A stretch of DNA of 10,654 nt from DASZQY01 sp036511595 (GTDB taxonomy: Bacteria; Pseudomonadota; Alphaproteobacteria; Rhizobiales; Kaistiaceae), in contig DATCBY010000007.1 of assembly GCA_036511595.1 (NCBI GenBank), forward strand, positions 1 to 10,654. The letters run 5' to 3'. The position numbers were made by a program, and so were the translations under genes. Below, one piece after another: positions 1-8,216 of the stretch. Below the pieces are notes generated by a model. That model made no database searches. It was not told where the DNA came from and saw nothing but the letters and a program-made list of their open reading frames with translations. The first letter of the stretch is position 1. The number at the start of each line of letters is the position of its first letter.

Positions 1-658
1 GGGCGCCGCCGACACGCTGACGGCGCTCGGCGTCAAGATCGACATCGCACCGGAGTTGATCTCCCGCTGCATCCGCGAGGCCGGCATCGGCTTCATGTTC
101 GCCCCCGCCCATCATTCCGCCATGCGTCACGTCGGACCGGCGCGGGCGGAGCTTGGCTTCCGCACCGTATTCAATCTCATCGGCCCGCTCTCCAACCCTG
201 CCGGCGTGAGCCGCTACCTGCTCGGCGTCTTCTCGCCGGATTGGGTCGAGCCGCTGGCAAACGTGCTGCTGACGCTGGGTGCCGAGCGCGCCTGGGTCGT
301 GCACGGGCACGGCGGGCTGGACGAGATTTCGCCGGCCGGCGAAACCACGGTCGCGGCCATCGAGGGTGGCGCCGTGCGCACCTTTACTATCCAGCCGGAA
401 GACGCCGGGATTCGCCGCCACCCTGTCGCCGATATCAAGGGCGGCGATGCCGCCCACAATGCCGATGCGCTCCGCGGCGTCCTGGCGGGCAAGCCCAGCG
501 CCTATCGCGACACCGTGCTGCTGAATGCCGGTGCCGCGCTGGTGGTTTCTGGCAAGGCAGCGACGCTCGGCGAGGGCAGCGCCCTCGCCGCAACCGTGAT
601 CGACACCGGCAAGGCGATGGCGGGGCTGGAGCGCCTGATCGCCGTTTCAAACGCCTAA
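1..658 (+). CDS. trpD: Anthranilate phosphoribosyltransferase, C-terminal part (5' end outside window)
   Basis: TrpD transfers the phosphoribosyl group of PRPP to anthranilate, the second step of tryptophan synthesis from chorismate, in the cytoplasm. The reading frame is open from base 2 and gives 218 residues before TAA at 656-658. The family is about 335-340 aa, so roughly the first 120 residues, including the N-terminal helical domain and the glycine-rich PRPP loop, lie upstream. The visible part begins at the conserved GAADTL segment. It then shows the anthranilate-pocket block RAELGFRT..FN..GPLSNPAG (fragment residues 48-68) and the metal-binding GLDEIS motif (105-110). The TTG at 56 is only an internal codon, not a start. 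trpC follows after 11 bases, which fits a trp operon. Family assignment is firm; no defect is visible in the part present. Confidence 0.96.
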   Translation, partial: GAADTLTALGVKIDIAPELISRCIREAGIGFMFAPAHHSAMRHVGPARAELGFRTVFNLIGPLSNPAGVSRYLLGVFSPDWVEPLANVLLTLGAERAWVVHGHGGLDEISPAGETTVAAIEGGAVRTFTIQPEDAGIRRHPVADIKGGDAAHNADALRGVLAGKPSAYRDTVLLNAGAALVVSGKAATLGEGSALAATVIDTGKAMAGLERLIAVSNA

Positions 659-669
659 AGGGTGCGCGG

Positions 670-1482
670 ATGGCCGACATTCTGAAAACCATCGAGACCA
701 GCAAGCGGGCGGAGATCACTGCCGCGAAAGCGAAAGTATCGCCGGCCGAGATGGCGAAGCGCGCCAAAACTGCGCCACCGCCGCGCGGCTTCCTGAAAGC
801 GCTTGAGAAGATGATCGCCGCCGGCAAGCCGGCGCTGGTTGCCGAGATCAAGAAGGCGAGCCCATCGAAGGGGCTGATCCGCGCCGATTTCGAGCCGGCG
901 AAACTTGCCGTCGCTTACCAGGCGGGCGGCGCGGCCTGCCTGTCGGTGCTGACGGATGGCCCGCTCTTTCAGGGCGCGCCCGAATACCTGGTGGATGCGC
1001 GAGCCGCGGTGGATCTGCCGGTGTTGCGCAAGGACTTCCTTTACGAGCCCTATCAGGTCGATGAGGCCCGCGCCCTCGGCGCCGACTGCATCCTCGTCAT
1101 CATGGCCGGCGTTACCGACAATGAGGCGCATGCGCTCGAGGATGCTGCGGTCGCGCTTGGCATGGACGTGCTGCTTGAGGTGCACAACGAATCCGAGCTG
1201 ACGCGCGCTCTCAGGCTGCGCTCGCGGCTCATCGGCATCAACAATCGCGACCTGCATACGTTCGTCACCTCGCTCGCGGTGAGCGAGCGGTTGGCCTCGC
1301 TGGTGCCGGGCGATCGCCTGCTGGTCAGCGAGAGCGGCATCTTCACCCCCGCGGATGTTGCCCGGCTGCGCAAGGCCGGCGTCCGCGCCTATCTCGTCGG
1401 CGAAAGCCTGATGCGTGAGACGGATGTGGCGGCGGCCACCCGGCGCCTGCTGGCCACCGGGGCCGGCGCGGCGGCGGGATAA
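670..1482 (+). CDS. trpC: Indole-3-glycerol phosphate synthase
   Basis: TrpC closes the ring of carboxyphenylamino-deoxyribulose phosphate to indole-3-glycerol phosphate, the step after TrpD and PRAI in tryptophan synthesis. The product is 270 aa, the usual length for a monofunctional enzyme, so it is not fused to TrpF. The (beta/alpha)8 barrel motifs are all present: AEIKKASPSKG with catalytic Glu59 and Lys61, LRKDF with Lys121, LLEVH with Glu170, GINNRDL with Asn191, and SESGI with Glu221-Ser222. The ATG at 670 is chosen because the protein then starts MADIL, as relatives do, and an AAAGGG purine run at 657-662 overlaps the trpD stop. The same frame is open back to 241, but that extension lies inside trpD and is not protein-like. 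The moaC start is only 4 bases after the stop, suggesting translational coupling. Confidence 0.97.
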   Translation: MADILKTIETSKRAEITAAKAKVSPAEMAKRAKTAPPPRGFLKALEKMIAAGKPALVAEIKKASPSKGLIRADFEPAKLAVAYQAGGAACLSVLTDGPLFQGAPEYLVDARAAVDLPVLRKDFLYEPYQVDEARALGADCILVIMAGVTDNEAHALEDAAVALGMDVLLEVHNESELTRALRLRSRLIGINNRDLHTFVTSLAVSERLASLVPGDRLLVSESGIFTPADVARLRKAGVRAYLVGESLMRETDVAAATRRLLATGAGAAAG

Positions 1483-1486
1483 TCGC

Positions 1487-1966
1487 ATGGTGCGCCGCCT
1501 CACCCATCTCGACAAGACCGGCGCCGCCCGCATGGTTGACGTCGGCGCCAAGACCGCGACGGAACGCACCGCAATCGCCGAAGGCGCCGTCACGATGAAA
1601 GCCGCGACGCTCGCGCTAATCGTCTCCGGCAGCGCCAGGAAGGGCGACGTGGTCGGCGCGGCGCGCATCGCCGGGATCATGGCCGCCAAGCGGACGCATG
1701 AGCTGATCCCGCTCTGCCATCCGCTTTCCCTCTCGTCCATTTTCGTTGACATCGAGGCGGACGCCACCCTCCCCGGCCTCCGCATCCGAGCGACAGCCAG
1801 GGTTGCCGGCCAGACGGGTGTCGAGATGGAAGCGCTGACGGCGGTTTCGGTCGCCTGCCTCACCATCTACGACATGGCGAAGGCCGTCGATCGCGGCATG
1901 GAGATCACGGCCGTCCGACTGATCGAGAAGCGCGGCGGCAAATCGGGCACATGGAAGCGCAAATGA
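1487..1966 (+). CDS. moaC: Cyclic pyranopterin monophosphate synthase MoaC
   Basis: MoaC converts the MoaA product 3',8-cyclo-7,8-dihydro-GTP into cyclic pyranopterin monophosphate, the first stable intermediate of molybdenum cofactor synthesis. The 159-aa product matches the family length. Conserved blocks are visible in order: an N-terminal MVDVG segment (16-20), KGDVVGAARIAGIMAAKRT (52-70), ELIPLCHPL with active-site His78, EALTAVSVA (115-123), and the YDMAK segment with Asp129 and Lys132, followed by KAVDRGM. The C-terminal GGKSG sequence (150-154) is also typical. The ATG at 1487 lies 4 bases after the trpC stop and gives the standard MoaC N-terminus, so upstream in-frame ATGs within trpC are not used. 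It is followed by moeA, another cofactor gene. moaA is not in this window. Identification is firm. Confidence 0.97.
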   Translation: MVRRLTHLDKTGAARMVDVGAKTATERTAIAEGAVTMKAATLALIVSGSARKGDVVGAARIAGIMAAKRTHELIPLCHPLSLSSIFVDIEADATLPGLRIRATARVAGQTGVEMEALTAVSVACLTIYDMAKAVDRGMEITAVRLIEKRGGKSGTWKRK

Positions 1967-2032
1967 GTTCGCGCCGGGAACCGGACCGTGACCGTCGCTC
2001 GCGCGAAACCCTGCCCCTGGGTGGCGACACCC

Positions 2033-3241
2033 ATGACTGATCTTCTACCGGTCGACGAAGCCATCGCGCGCATCGTCGCTGGCGTGACTCCGCTGGCGAT
2101 GGAGGTCATTGCCCTCGACGCCGCCGAAGGGCGCACCCTCGCCGCCCCGCTGTCGGCAAAACGTACCCAGCCTCCTTTCGACGCCTCGGCGATGGATGGC
2201 TATGCGGTGCGCGCCGTCGATCTCGCCACTCCCCCAGCGCGCCTTCGGCTCATCGGCACGGCGGCGGCGGGAGCTGGATTCGCCGGCACCGTAGGTCCCA
2301 ATGAAACCGTGCGGATCCTCACGGGCGCTCCCGTTCCCGCAGGCGCTGACTCGGTGCTCATCCAGGAAAACGCCGAAGCCACGGACGCCACGACGCTGGT
2401 TGCAAAGACGACCGTGAAACGCGGGCAGTACGTTCGCCCGGCGGGACTCGATTTCAGGAACGGCGCCGTCCTTCTCGCCGCTGGGGTGTGCCTGGGCATG
2501 CGCGAGATCGCGCTTGCCGCCGCGATGGGCCATGCAAGCCTCCCGGTCCGCGCCCGCCCCCGCATCGCCATCGCATCGACCGGCGACGAACTGGTGGCCC
2601 CGGGCATCATGCCGACCGGCGCTCAGATCGTGGCGGCCAGCGCCCCCGGCCTCGCCGCCTATGTGCGCACGCTTGGCGCCGAACCTCATGATCTGGGGCT
2701 CGTAACCGACGACCTCGCGGCCATCGGACGCACCGCTGACGCGGCGCTCGCCCTCGGTGCCGATGTCCTTGTCACGCTCGGCGGCGCCTCCGTCGGCGAC
2801 CACGATCTGGTTGGCGCGGGACTGGCCGCCAAGGGCATGGCACTCGATTTCTGGAAAATCGCCATGCGCCCCGGCAAGCCGCTGATGTTTGGCCGAATTG
2901 GACCCATGCGCGTGCTGGGCCTGCCCGGCAATCCGGTATCCAGCCTTGTCTGCGCCATCCTTTTCCTGCGTCCGCTGATCGACGCACTCCTTGCTCGCCC
3001 ACCGGCCGACCTGAGCGAGCCGGCAGTGCTCGCAACCGATGCGCCGGCCAACGACGCTCGGCAGGACTACGTCCGCTCGACGATGATGGTCGCGGACGGC
3101 CTACCGGCGGTAACCCCGCTGCCGGTGCAGGATTCGTCGATGCTGTCGGTTCTCGCCGTCGCCACCTGCCTGCTCATCCGCCCGCCCAACGCGCCGGCCG
3201 CGAGGACGGGAGAGGCCTGTCGAATTATCAGGCTGCCCTGA
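2033..3241 (+). CDS. moeA: Molybdopterin molybdenumtransferase MoeA
   Basis: MoeA inserts molybdate into adenylated molybdopterin, the last general step of Moco formation. From the ATG at 2033 the product is 402 aa, the normal size for MoeA (E. coli about 411). Visible signatures are RTQPPFDASAMDGYAVR (44-60, with Asp55 corresponding to E. coli Asp59), LTGAPVPAGAD (96-106), the PAGLDFRNG segment (137-144), ASTGDEL (181-187), LGGASVGDHD in the MPT-binding MoCF domain (249-258), MRPGKPL (278-284) and GLPGNPVSS (296-304). A GTG at 1988 opens the same frame 45 bases earlier; 2033 is preferred because MTDLLPVDEA matches the usual family N-terminus, although its ribosome site (GGGTGG near 2019) is weak. 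It lies 66 bases after moaC and is probably co-transcribed. The fold and function are clear; only the start is uncertain. Confidence 0.95.
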   Translation: MTDLLPVDEAIARIVAGVTPLAMEVIALDAAEGRTLAAPLSAKRTQPPFDASAMDGYAVRAVDLATPPARLRLIGTAAAGAGFAGTVGPNETVRILTGAPVPAGADSVLIQENAEATDATTLVAKTTVKRGQYVRPAGLDFRNGAVLLAAGVCLGMREIALAAAMGHASLPVRARPRIAIASTGDELVAPGIMPTGAQIVAASAPGLAAYVRTLGAEPHDLGLVTDDLAAIGRTADAALALGADVLVTLGGASVGDHDLVGAGLAAKGMALDFWKIAMRPGKPLMFGRIGPMRVLGLPGNPVSSLVCAILFLRPLIDALLARPPADLSEPAVLATDAPANDARQDYVRSTMMVADGLPAVTPLPVQDSSMLSVLAVATCLLIRPPNAPAARTGEACRIIRLP

Positions 3242-3283
3242 CCAGGCGTTTTGGCCGGCTTTACAGAAAATTCAGCGACCTGG

Positions 3284-3312
3284 TTGCAGAACACTTGCGG
3301 AACGAGTACGTT
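3284..3312 (+). promoter_or_regulatory. Candidate sigma-70-type lexA promoter
   Basis: A TTGCAG hexamer at 3284-3289 stands 17 bases from TACGTT at 3307-3312. The -35 match is good and the -10 match is poor. The perfect LexA box lies inside the spacer between them, where a bound repressor would block RNA polymerase. This is inferred from spacing alone and no transcript start is known, so it is tentative. Confidence 0.3.
3289..3303 (+). promoter_or_regulatory. LexA operator (SOS box), direct-repeat type GAAC-N7-GAAC
   Basis: The 15 bases GAACacttgcgGAAC form a perfect direct repeat with a 7-base spacer; on the other strand this reads GTTC-N7-GTTC. That is the established LexA-binding motif of Alphaproteobacteria, unlike the palindromic CTGT-N8-ACAG box of E. 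coli. It begins 82 bases upstream of the lexA start codon and 48 bases after the moeA stop. The likely role is autoregulation: LexA represses its own gene until DNA damage triggers RecA-assisted self-cleavage. Confidence 0.85.
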
Positions 3313-3313
3313 C

Positions 3314-3328
3314 GTTCGTGTTTTGTAC
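3314..3328 (+). promoter_or_regulatory. Imperfect second LexA box (GTTC-N7-GTAC)
   Basis: GTTCgtgttttGTAC has the same 4-7-4 layout as the alphaproteobacterial LexA box, with one mismatch in the second half-site (GTAC for GTTC). It begins 10 bases after the end of the perfect box and points in the opposite orientation. An additional GTTC at 3310-3313 abuts it. It could be a low-affinity second site or a coincidence in a region rich in GTTC/GAAC words. Confidence 0.35.
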
Positions 3329-3370
3329 CACCGGTTGATTCCGACGTTTTAGTGGTTCGGGGATGAAGCG

Positions 3371-4081
3371 ATGCTGACGCGCAAGCAATACGAACTGTTG
3401 GTCTTCGTGCACGACCGACTGCGGGAGTCCGGGGTTCCGCCCTCCTTCGACGAGATGAAGGACGCGCTCGACCTCCGTTCCAAGTCCGGTATCCATCGTC
3501 TTATCAAGGCGTTGGAGGAGCGCGGCTTCATTCGCCGCCTGCCCAACCGGGCGCGCGCCATCGAAGTGATCCGACTGCCCGAATCCATGCAGCAGCAGCC
3601 CGCGGCCATGGCCGGCCGTTCCCGCGGCTTCTCGCCGAACGTGATCGAGGGCAACCTCGGACGCGTGCGCGCGATGCCCGAAAGCGCCAACAGCAACGAA
3701 CCGGTGCTTGTCCCGATGATGGGCCGCATCGCCGCCGGTTCGCCGATCGAGGCGATCCAGACACAGAGCCACACCATCGGGGTGCCGCCGGATATGCTGT
3801 CGCCGGGCGAGCATTTCGCCCTCGAAGTTCGTGGCGACTCGATGATCGAGGCCGGTATTTTTGACGGTGACACCATTCTCATCCGCAAAAGCGACACCGC
3901 CGAGACCGGCGATATCGTGGTCGCGCTTGTCGACGAGGAAGAGGCCACGTTGAAGCGCCTCCGCCGCCGTGGCGCCTCGATAGCGCTGGAAGCCGCCAAC
4001 CCGGCCTACGAGACCCGCATCTTCGGGCCGGACCGGGTGCGTATTCAGGGCCGTCTGGTGGGGCTGCTCCGCAAGTATTGA
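3371..4081 (+). CDS. lexA: LexA repressor, SOS regulator (self-cleaving serine peptidase fold)
   Basis: LexA represses DNA-repair genes and inactivates itself when RecA filaments form on damaged DNA. The 236-aa product is longer than E. coli LexA (202 aa) because of an extended linker (about 70-110), as is usual in Alphaproteobacteria. The N-terminal winged helix-turn-helix occupies about residues 1-65, with PPSFDEMKDAL and the recognition-helix region SKSGIHRLIKALEERG. The S24-type C-terminal domain shows the cleavage site Ala122-Gly123 in GRIAAGSP, catalytic Ser157 in RGDSM and catalytic Lys195 in TLKRL. All residues needed for autocleavage are present. The ATG at 3371 follows a GGGGAT Shine-Dalgarno-like run at 3359-3364. 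A LexA operator lies upstream, so the gene should be autoregulated and SOS-inducible. It converges on comEC, with 21 bases between the two stops and no clear terminator hairpin. Confidence 0.97.
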   Translation: MLTRKQYELLVFVHDRLRESGVPPSFDEMKDALDLRSKSGIHRLIKALEERGFIRRLPNRARAIEVIRLPESMQQQPAAMAGRSRGFSPNVIEGNLGRVRAMPESANSNEPVLVPMMGRIAAGSPIEAIQTQSHTIGVPPDMLSPGEHFALEVRGDSMIEAGIFDGDTILIRKSDTAETGDIVVALVDEEEATLKRLRRRGASIALEAANPAYETRIFGPDRVRIQGRLVGLLRKY

Positions 4082-4102
4082 CGCTGCGGGTCGCGCTTCG
4101 GC

Positions 4103-6301
4103 TCAGTTACGCGCCGGCGGCATGAACGGGCGACGGTGGGCCGGGTACGCCGTCTCGATGCGATAGCTTCCATTCTCAAGATAAAGCGGATGCGCGCCGA
4201 AGTGACCCAGCGCGCGCCGGTCGATCACCGTCGCGTGGAGCCCGCAGCCGGGCGGAGCGTCGGCGTCGGCAATCACCACCGATGCCAGTCGACAATCGTC
4301 CTCGAAGGCGGCGGCGCGATTGGCCAAGGCGACGATGGCACCCTGCCTGCCCAGACGCGCCGTGCAGCCGAGCGGATCGCACGCCACGCCCCGGGTCAGA
4401 TCGGGGGCGTCCGCCGCGCGGGCATCGGCGTGGCGCGCAGCCACAGGCCCGCCTCGAAACGCCCCGCCTTGCCACCCATGATGCTGAAGCGGCCGTCGTC
4501 GCCGCGCACCGCGACGACGTCGCCGGCTTCGTTGATCAGGATGGCGGGGCGCGGCAGCAGGAATGTCAGCGGCAGCGCCAGCAGGATGGGGAGGGTCTCG
4601 GCCAGGCGCCAGCGTTCGCGCCACAGCGCCAGCCACAGGAAGCCGGCGACCATGAGCAGCAGCGCGCTCGGCGGCGGCATGGCAATGCTGCCGAGGCCGG
4701 CCGACCAGGATGCCGTCTTCTCGGCCACGGCGACCATCCACATCAGGCCCCACTTCATGGCCGTCAGCGGGAAGAGCTCCAGCCCGAAGGGCATGACGAA
4801 GACCGCAAGCAGCGCCATCGGCATGACCATGAAATCGATGGCCGGCGCGGTCGCCATGTTGGCGAGGATAGTAAGCGGCGCGACCCTCTGGAAATAGAAC
4901 GCGGCAAACGGCAGCGTCGCGAGCCCCGCGGCCAGCGACGTGACGAACAGGGTCGTGAGGTTTTCGCGGACGCGGCGGAGAATTCCGTGCTCACGCGCTG
5001 TTGGCAACGCGCGCACGCGGTCGGCGCGGCGGGCGAAGGCTTCGTAAGTGGCGATCACGGCAATGGTGGCGGCAAACGACATCTGGAAGCCGATGGAGAG
5101 CAGGCTCTCCGGGCTGAAGATGAGGATGACGATGGCAGCGAGCGCGACGTTGCGAAGGGTCAGCGCGCGCCGGTCGATGAGGATGGCGCCGAGCATGATG
5201 GCGAGCATCACGTAGGATCGCACCGTCGCCACCTCCGAGCCCGATATGCCGAGGTAGATCGTGGCGACCACAAGCGCTCCGCTCGCCGCCCATTTCTTGA
5301 TCGGATAGTTGAGGGCGAGCATCGGCGACAGCGCCAGCAGCGCGCGCAGCAGCCAGAAGACCGAGCCGGCGACAAGCGCGAGGTGCAGGCCGGAGATAGA
5401 CAGGATGTGGCCAAGGCCTGATGCGCGCATGGCGTCCTGCGTATCCTCGTCGATGCCGCGCTGGTCGCCCATGATGAGTGCCGCGGCGATATGGCCATAG
5501 TCCCCCGGCAGTGCGTCCTCGACGCGCCCGCGGAGGCGGTCGCGCAGGTGGGCCAGCGGCTCGGCCAGGCGAATGGAAAGCGGCGGCGGGCCAATGGCTG
5601 CCGGCGTCGCGCCACCGAAAGCGATGCCGACCGCGCCGATGCGCTGATAAAACAGCGTGTAGCTGAAATCGTAACCGCCCGGCATTACCGGGCCGGGCGC
5701 CGGCGCCAGGCTGGCCTTCAGTCTGATCGCATCGCCGACAGCGAGTGCGGCAGCCTTATTGCGCACCGTGACGCGCGCATAGGCGGGCATGGGCGCCATG
5801 GCCGAGACCCGAAGCACCAGCCGCTTACCGCCACGGGGCGACTCTTCCTCGCTGGCGACCCACCCGGTCAGCGTCGTCGTAATCTGGCGCGACAGGGTGG
5901 GTGCGGCGACCAGATCGGTGCGGATTTTGGCCGCAGAGGCCGGCGGCAACCGCGGCCGCCGACAGAAATATCCGGAAGGCCACCGTCCGATGGCGGCGCA
6001 GCCAGGCGACAATGGCAAGGGCGGCAACCAGCGCGACTGGAGCAAAACGCGAGGGCTCTCGCGGCAGCACGAAATAGATGAGGACGCCGAGCGAGAAGAG
6101 AACCGGCAGCCAAAGGAAGCCGCGGCCGCGCTCCATCTCGCGTTCGAAGATGATGGTGAGCCAAGTCCGCAGAGCCGAGAAACGCGCCCCCACGAGCGCC
6201 AGCGGCGCCGCACCTGCCACGCGCCAACGCCGGCGTCCACGCCGAGAACGCGTATCGTTTTCTGCGCCGTCCGCCGGTGAAGTCCGATCAGGTTCGCTCA
6301 T
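4103..6301 (-). pseudogene. comEC: ComEC/Rec2-family DNA uptake channel, disrupted by two compensating frameshifts
   Basis: ComEC forms the inner-membrane channel for single-stranded DNA in natural transformation. The coding information runs from ATG (6301-6299) to TGA (4105-4103), 2199 bases, but not in one frame. Segment 1 (6301 to about 5940) encodes an N-terminal DUF4131-like region with EREMERGRGFLWLPVLF and a membrane segment, and would stop at 5825. Segment 2 (about 5934 to 4435), one frame over, holds the competence-domain hallmarks GDQRGIDEDTQDAMRASGLGH, SISGLHLALVAG, GSEVATVRSYVM and SIGFQMSFAAT plus many membrane helices, and would stop at 4396. Segment 3 (about 4429-4103) returns to the first frame with the C-terminal CDPLGC, AFEDDC and YPAHRRPFM motifs. 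Total length is a multiple of three, so one gain and one loss explain it. No HxHxDH metallo-beta-lactamase motif is present, as in many rhizobial relatives. It starts 18 bases after glnS. It may be intact if both shifts are sequencing errors. Confidence 0.88.
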
Positions 6302-6319
6302 CCCCCGATAAGCACCCCG

Positions 6320-8017
<1,698 letters not shown>

Positions 8018-8216
8018 TCGCCCATCTCTGAAGGTGAAGGTAGAGCAGATCGTCCCGCAGGGGGGCAACCGGCCGCCGGCCGCGCCTATGTGGCAAATCG
8101 AGCGTGAAAAGACTAGCCGTGGTGGCCTGCATGGCGGTGGCTTCGGACCGCGGTCGCATGACGGTACATTGCGGGTTCCGGCGATTCGAGCCGGACTGAA
8201 GGCGGGGCTTCGCGCG
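8018..8216. promoter_or_regulatory. Divergent intergenic region between glnS and the membrane glycosyltransferase-like gene
   Basis: These 199 bases separate two outward-facing genes and must hold the glnS promoter and probably that of the forward gene. I see no convincing -35/-10 pair on either strand. It contains a GC-rich self-complementary patch (CCGGCCGCCGGCCG, about 8070-8083) and a 10-base palindrome at 8146-8155. An in-frame ATG at 8088 could extend the forward gene by 43 mostly basic residues, but that stretch does not look conserved. No RNA gene or LexA box was seen. Confidence 0.5.
8146..8155. repeat. 10-base perfect palindrome GACCGCGGTC
   Basis: GACCG is followed directly by its reverse complement CGGTC, within the divergent glnS / membrane-protein intergenic region and 62 bases before the forward start. 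Such a dyad could be a regulator site, but a palindrome of this length is expected now and then by chance in GC-rich DNA. Confidence 0.3.

Noticed and set aside
241..669. Upstream extension of the trpC frame
   Set aside because: Overlaps the C-terminus of trpD in another frame and reads as Arg-rich nonsense; TrpC starts normally at 670.
655..1866. Long open frame on the minus strand (403 aa) across trpC and moaC
   Set aside because: Antisense to two clear genes, arginine/alanine-rich with no recognisable motif; a typical shadow frame in GC-rich DNA.
2045..2803. Minus-strand open frame (252 aa) across moeA
   Set aside because: Antisense to well-conserved MoeA motifs; composition typical of a shadow frame.
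3300..3313. GAACG-N4-CGTTC inverted repeat as a Gram-positive-type LexA box
   Set aside because: The Firmicute box needs GAAC-N4-GTTC; here GAAC and GTTC are six bases apart, and the organism carries the direct-repeat alphaproteobacterial box right beside it.
4082..4102. Possible bidirectional terminator between the lexA and comEC stops
   Set aside because: The 21 bases form no clear stem-loop and have no T-run on either strand.
4282..5421. Forward open frame (379 aa) across comEC
   Set aside because: Very rich in Arg, Gln, Asp and Glu with no domain features. It is the complement of hydrophobic ComEC codons on the other strand, where real protein motifs are seen.
8088..8216. Longer start (ATG 8088) for the membrane protein
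   Set aside because: Adds 43 polar, basic residues with no recognisable feature; the 8217 ATG has a good ribosome site and leads directly into the first membrane helix.
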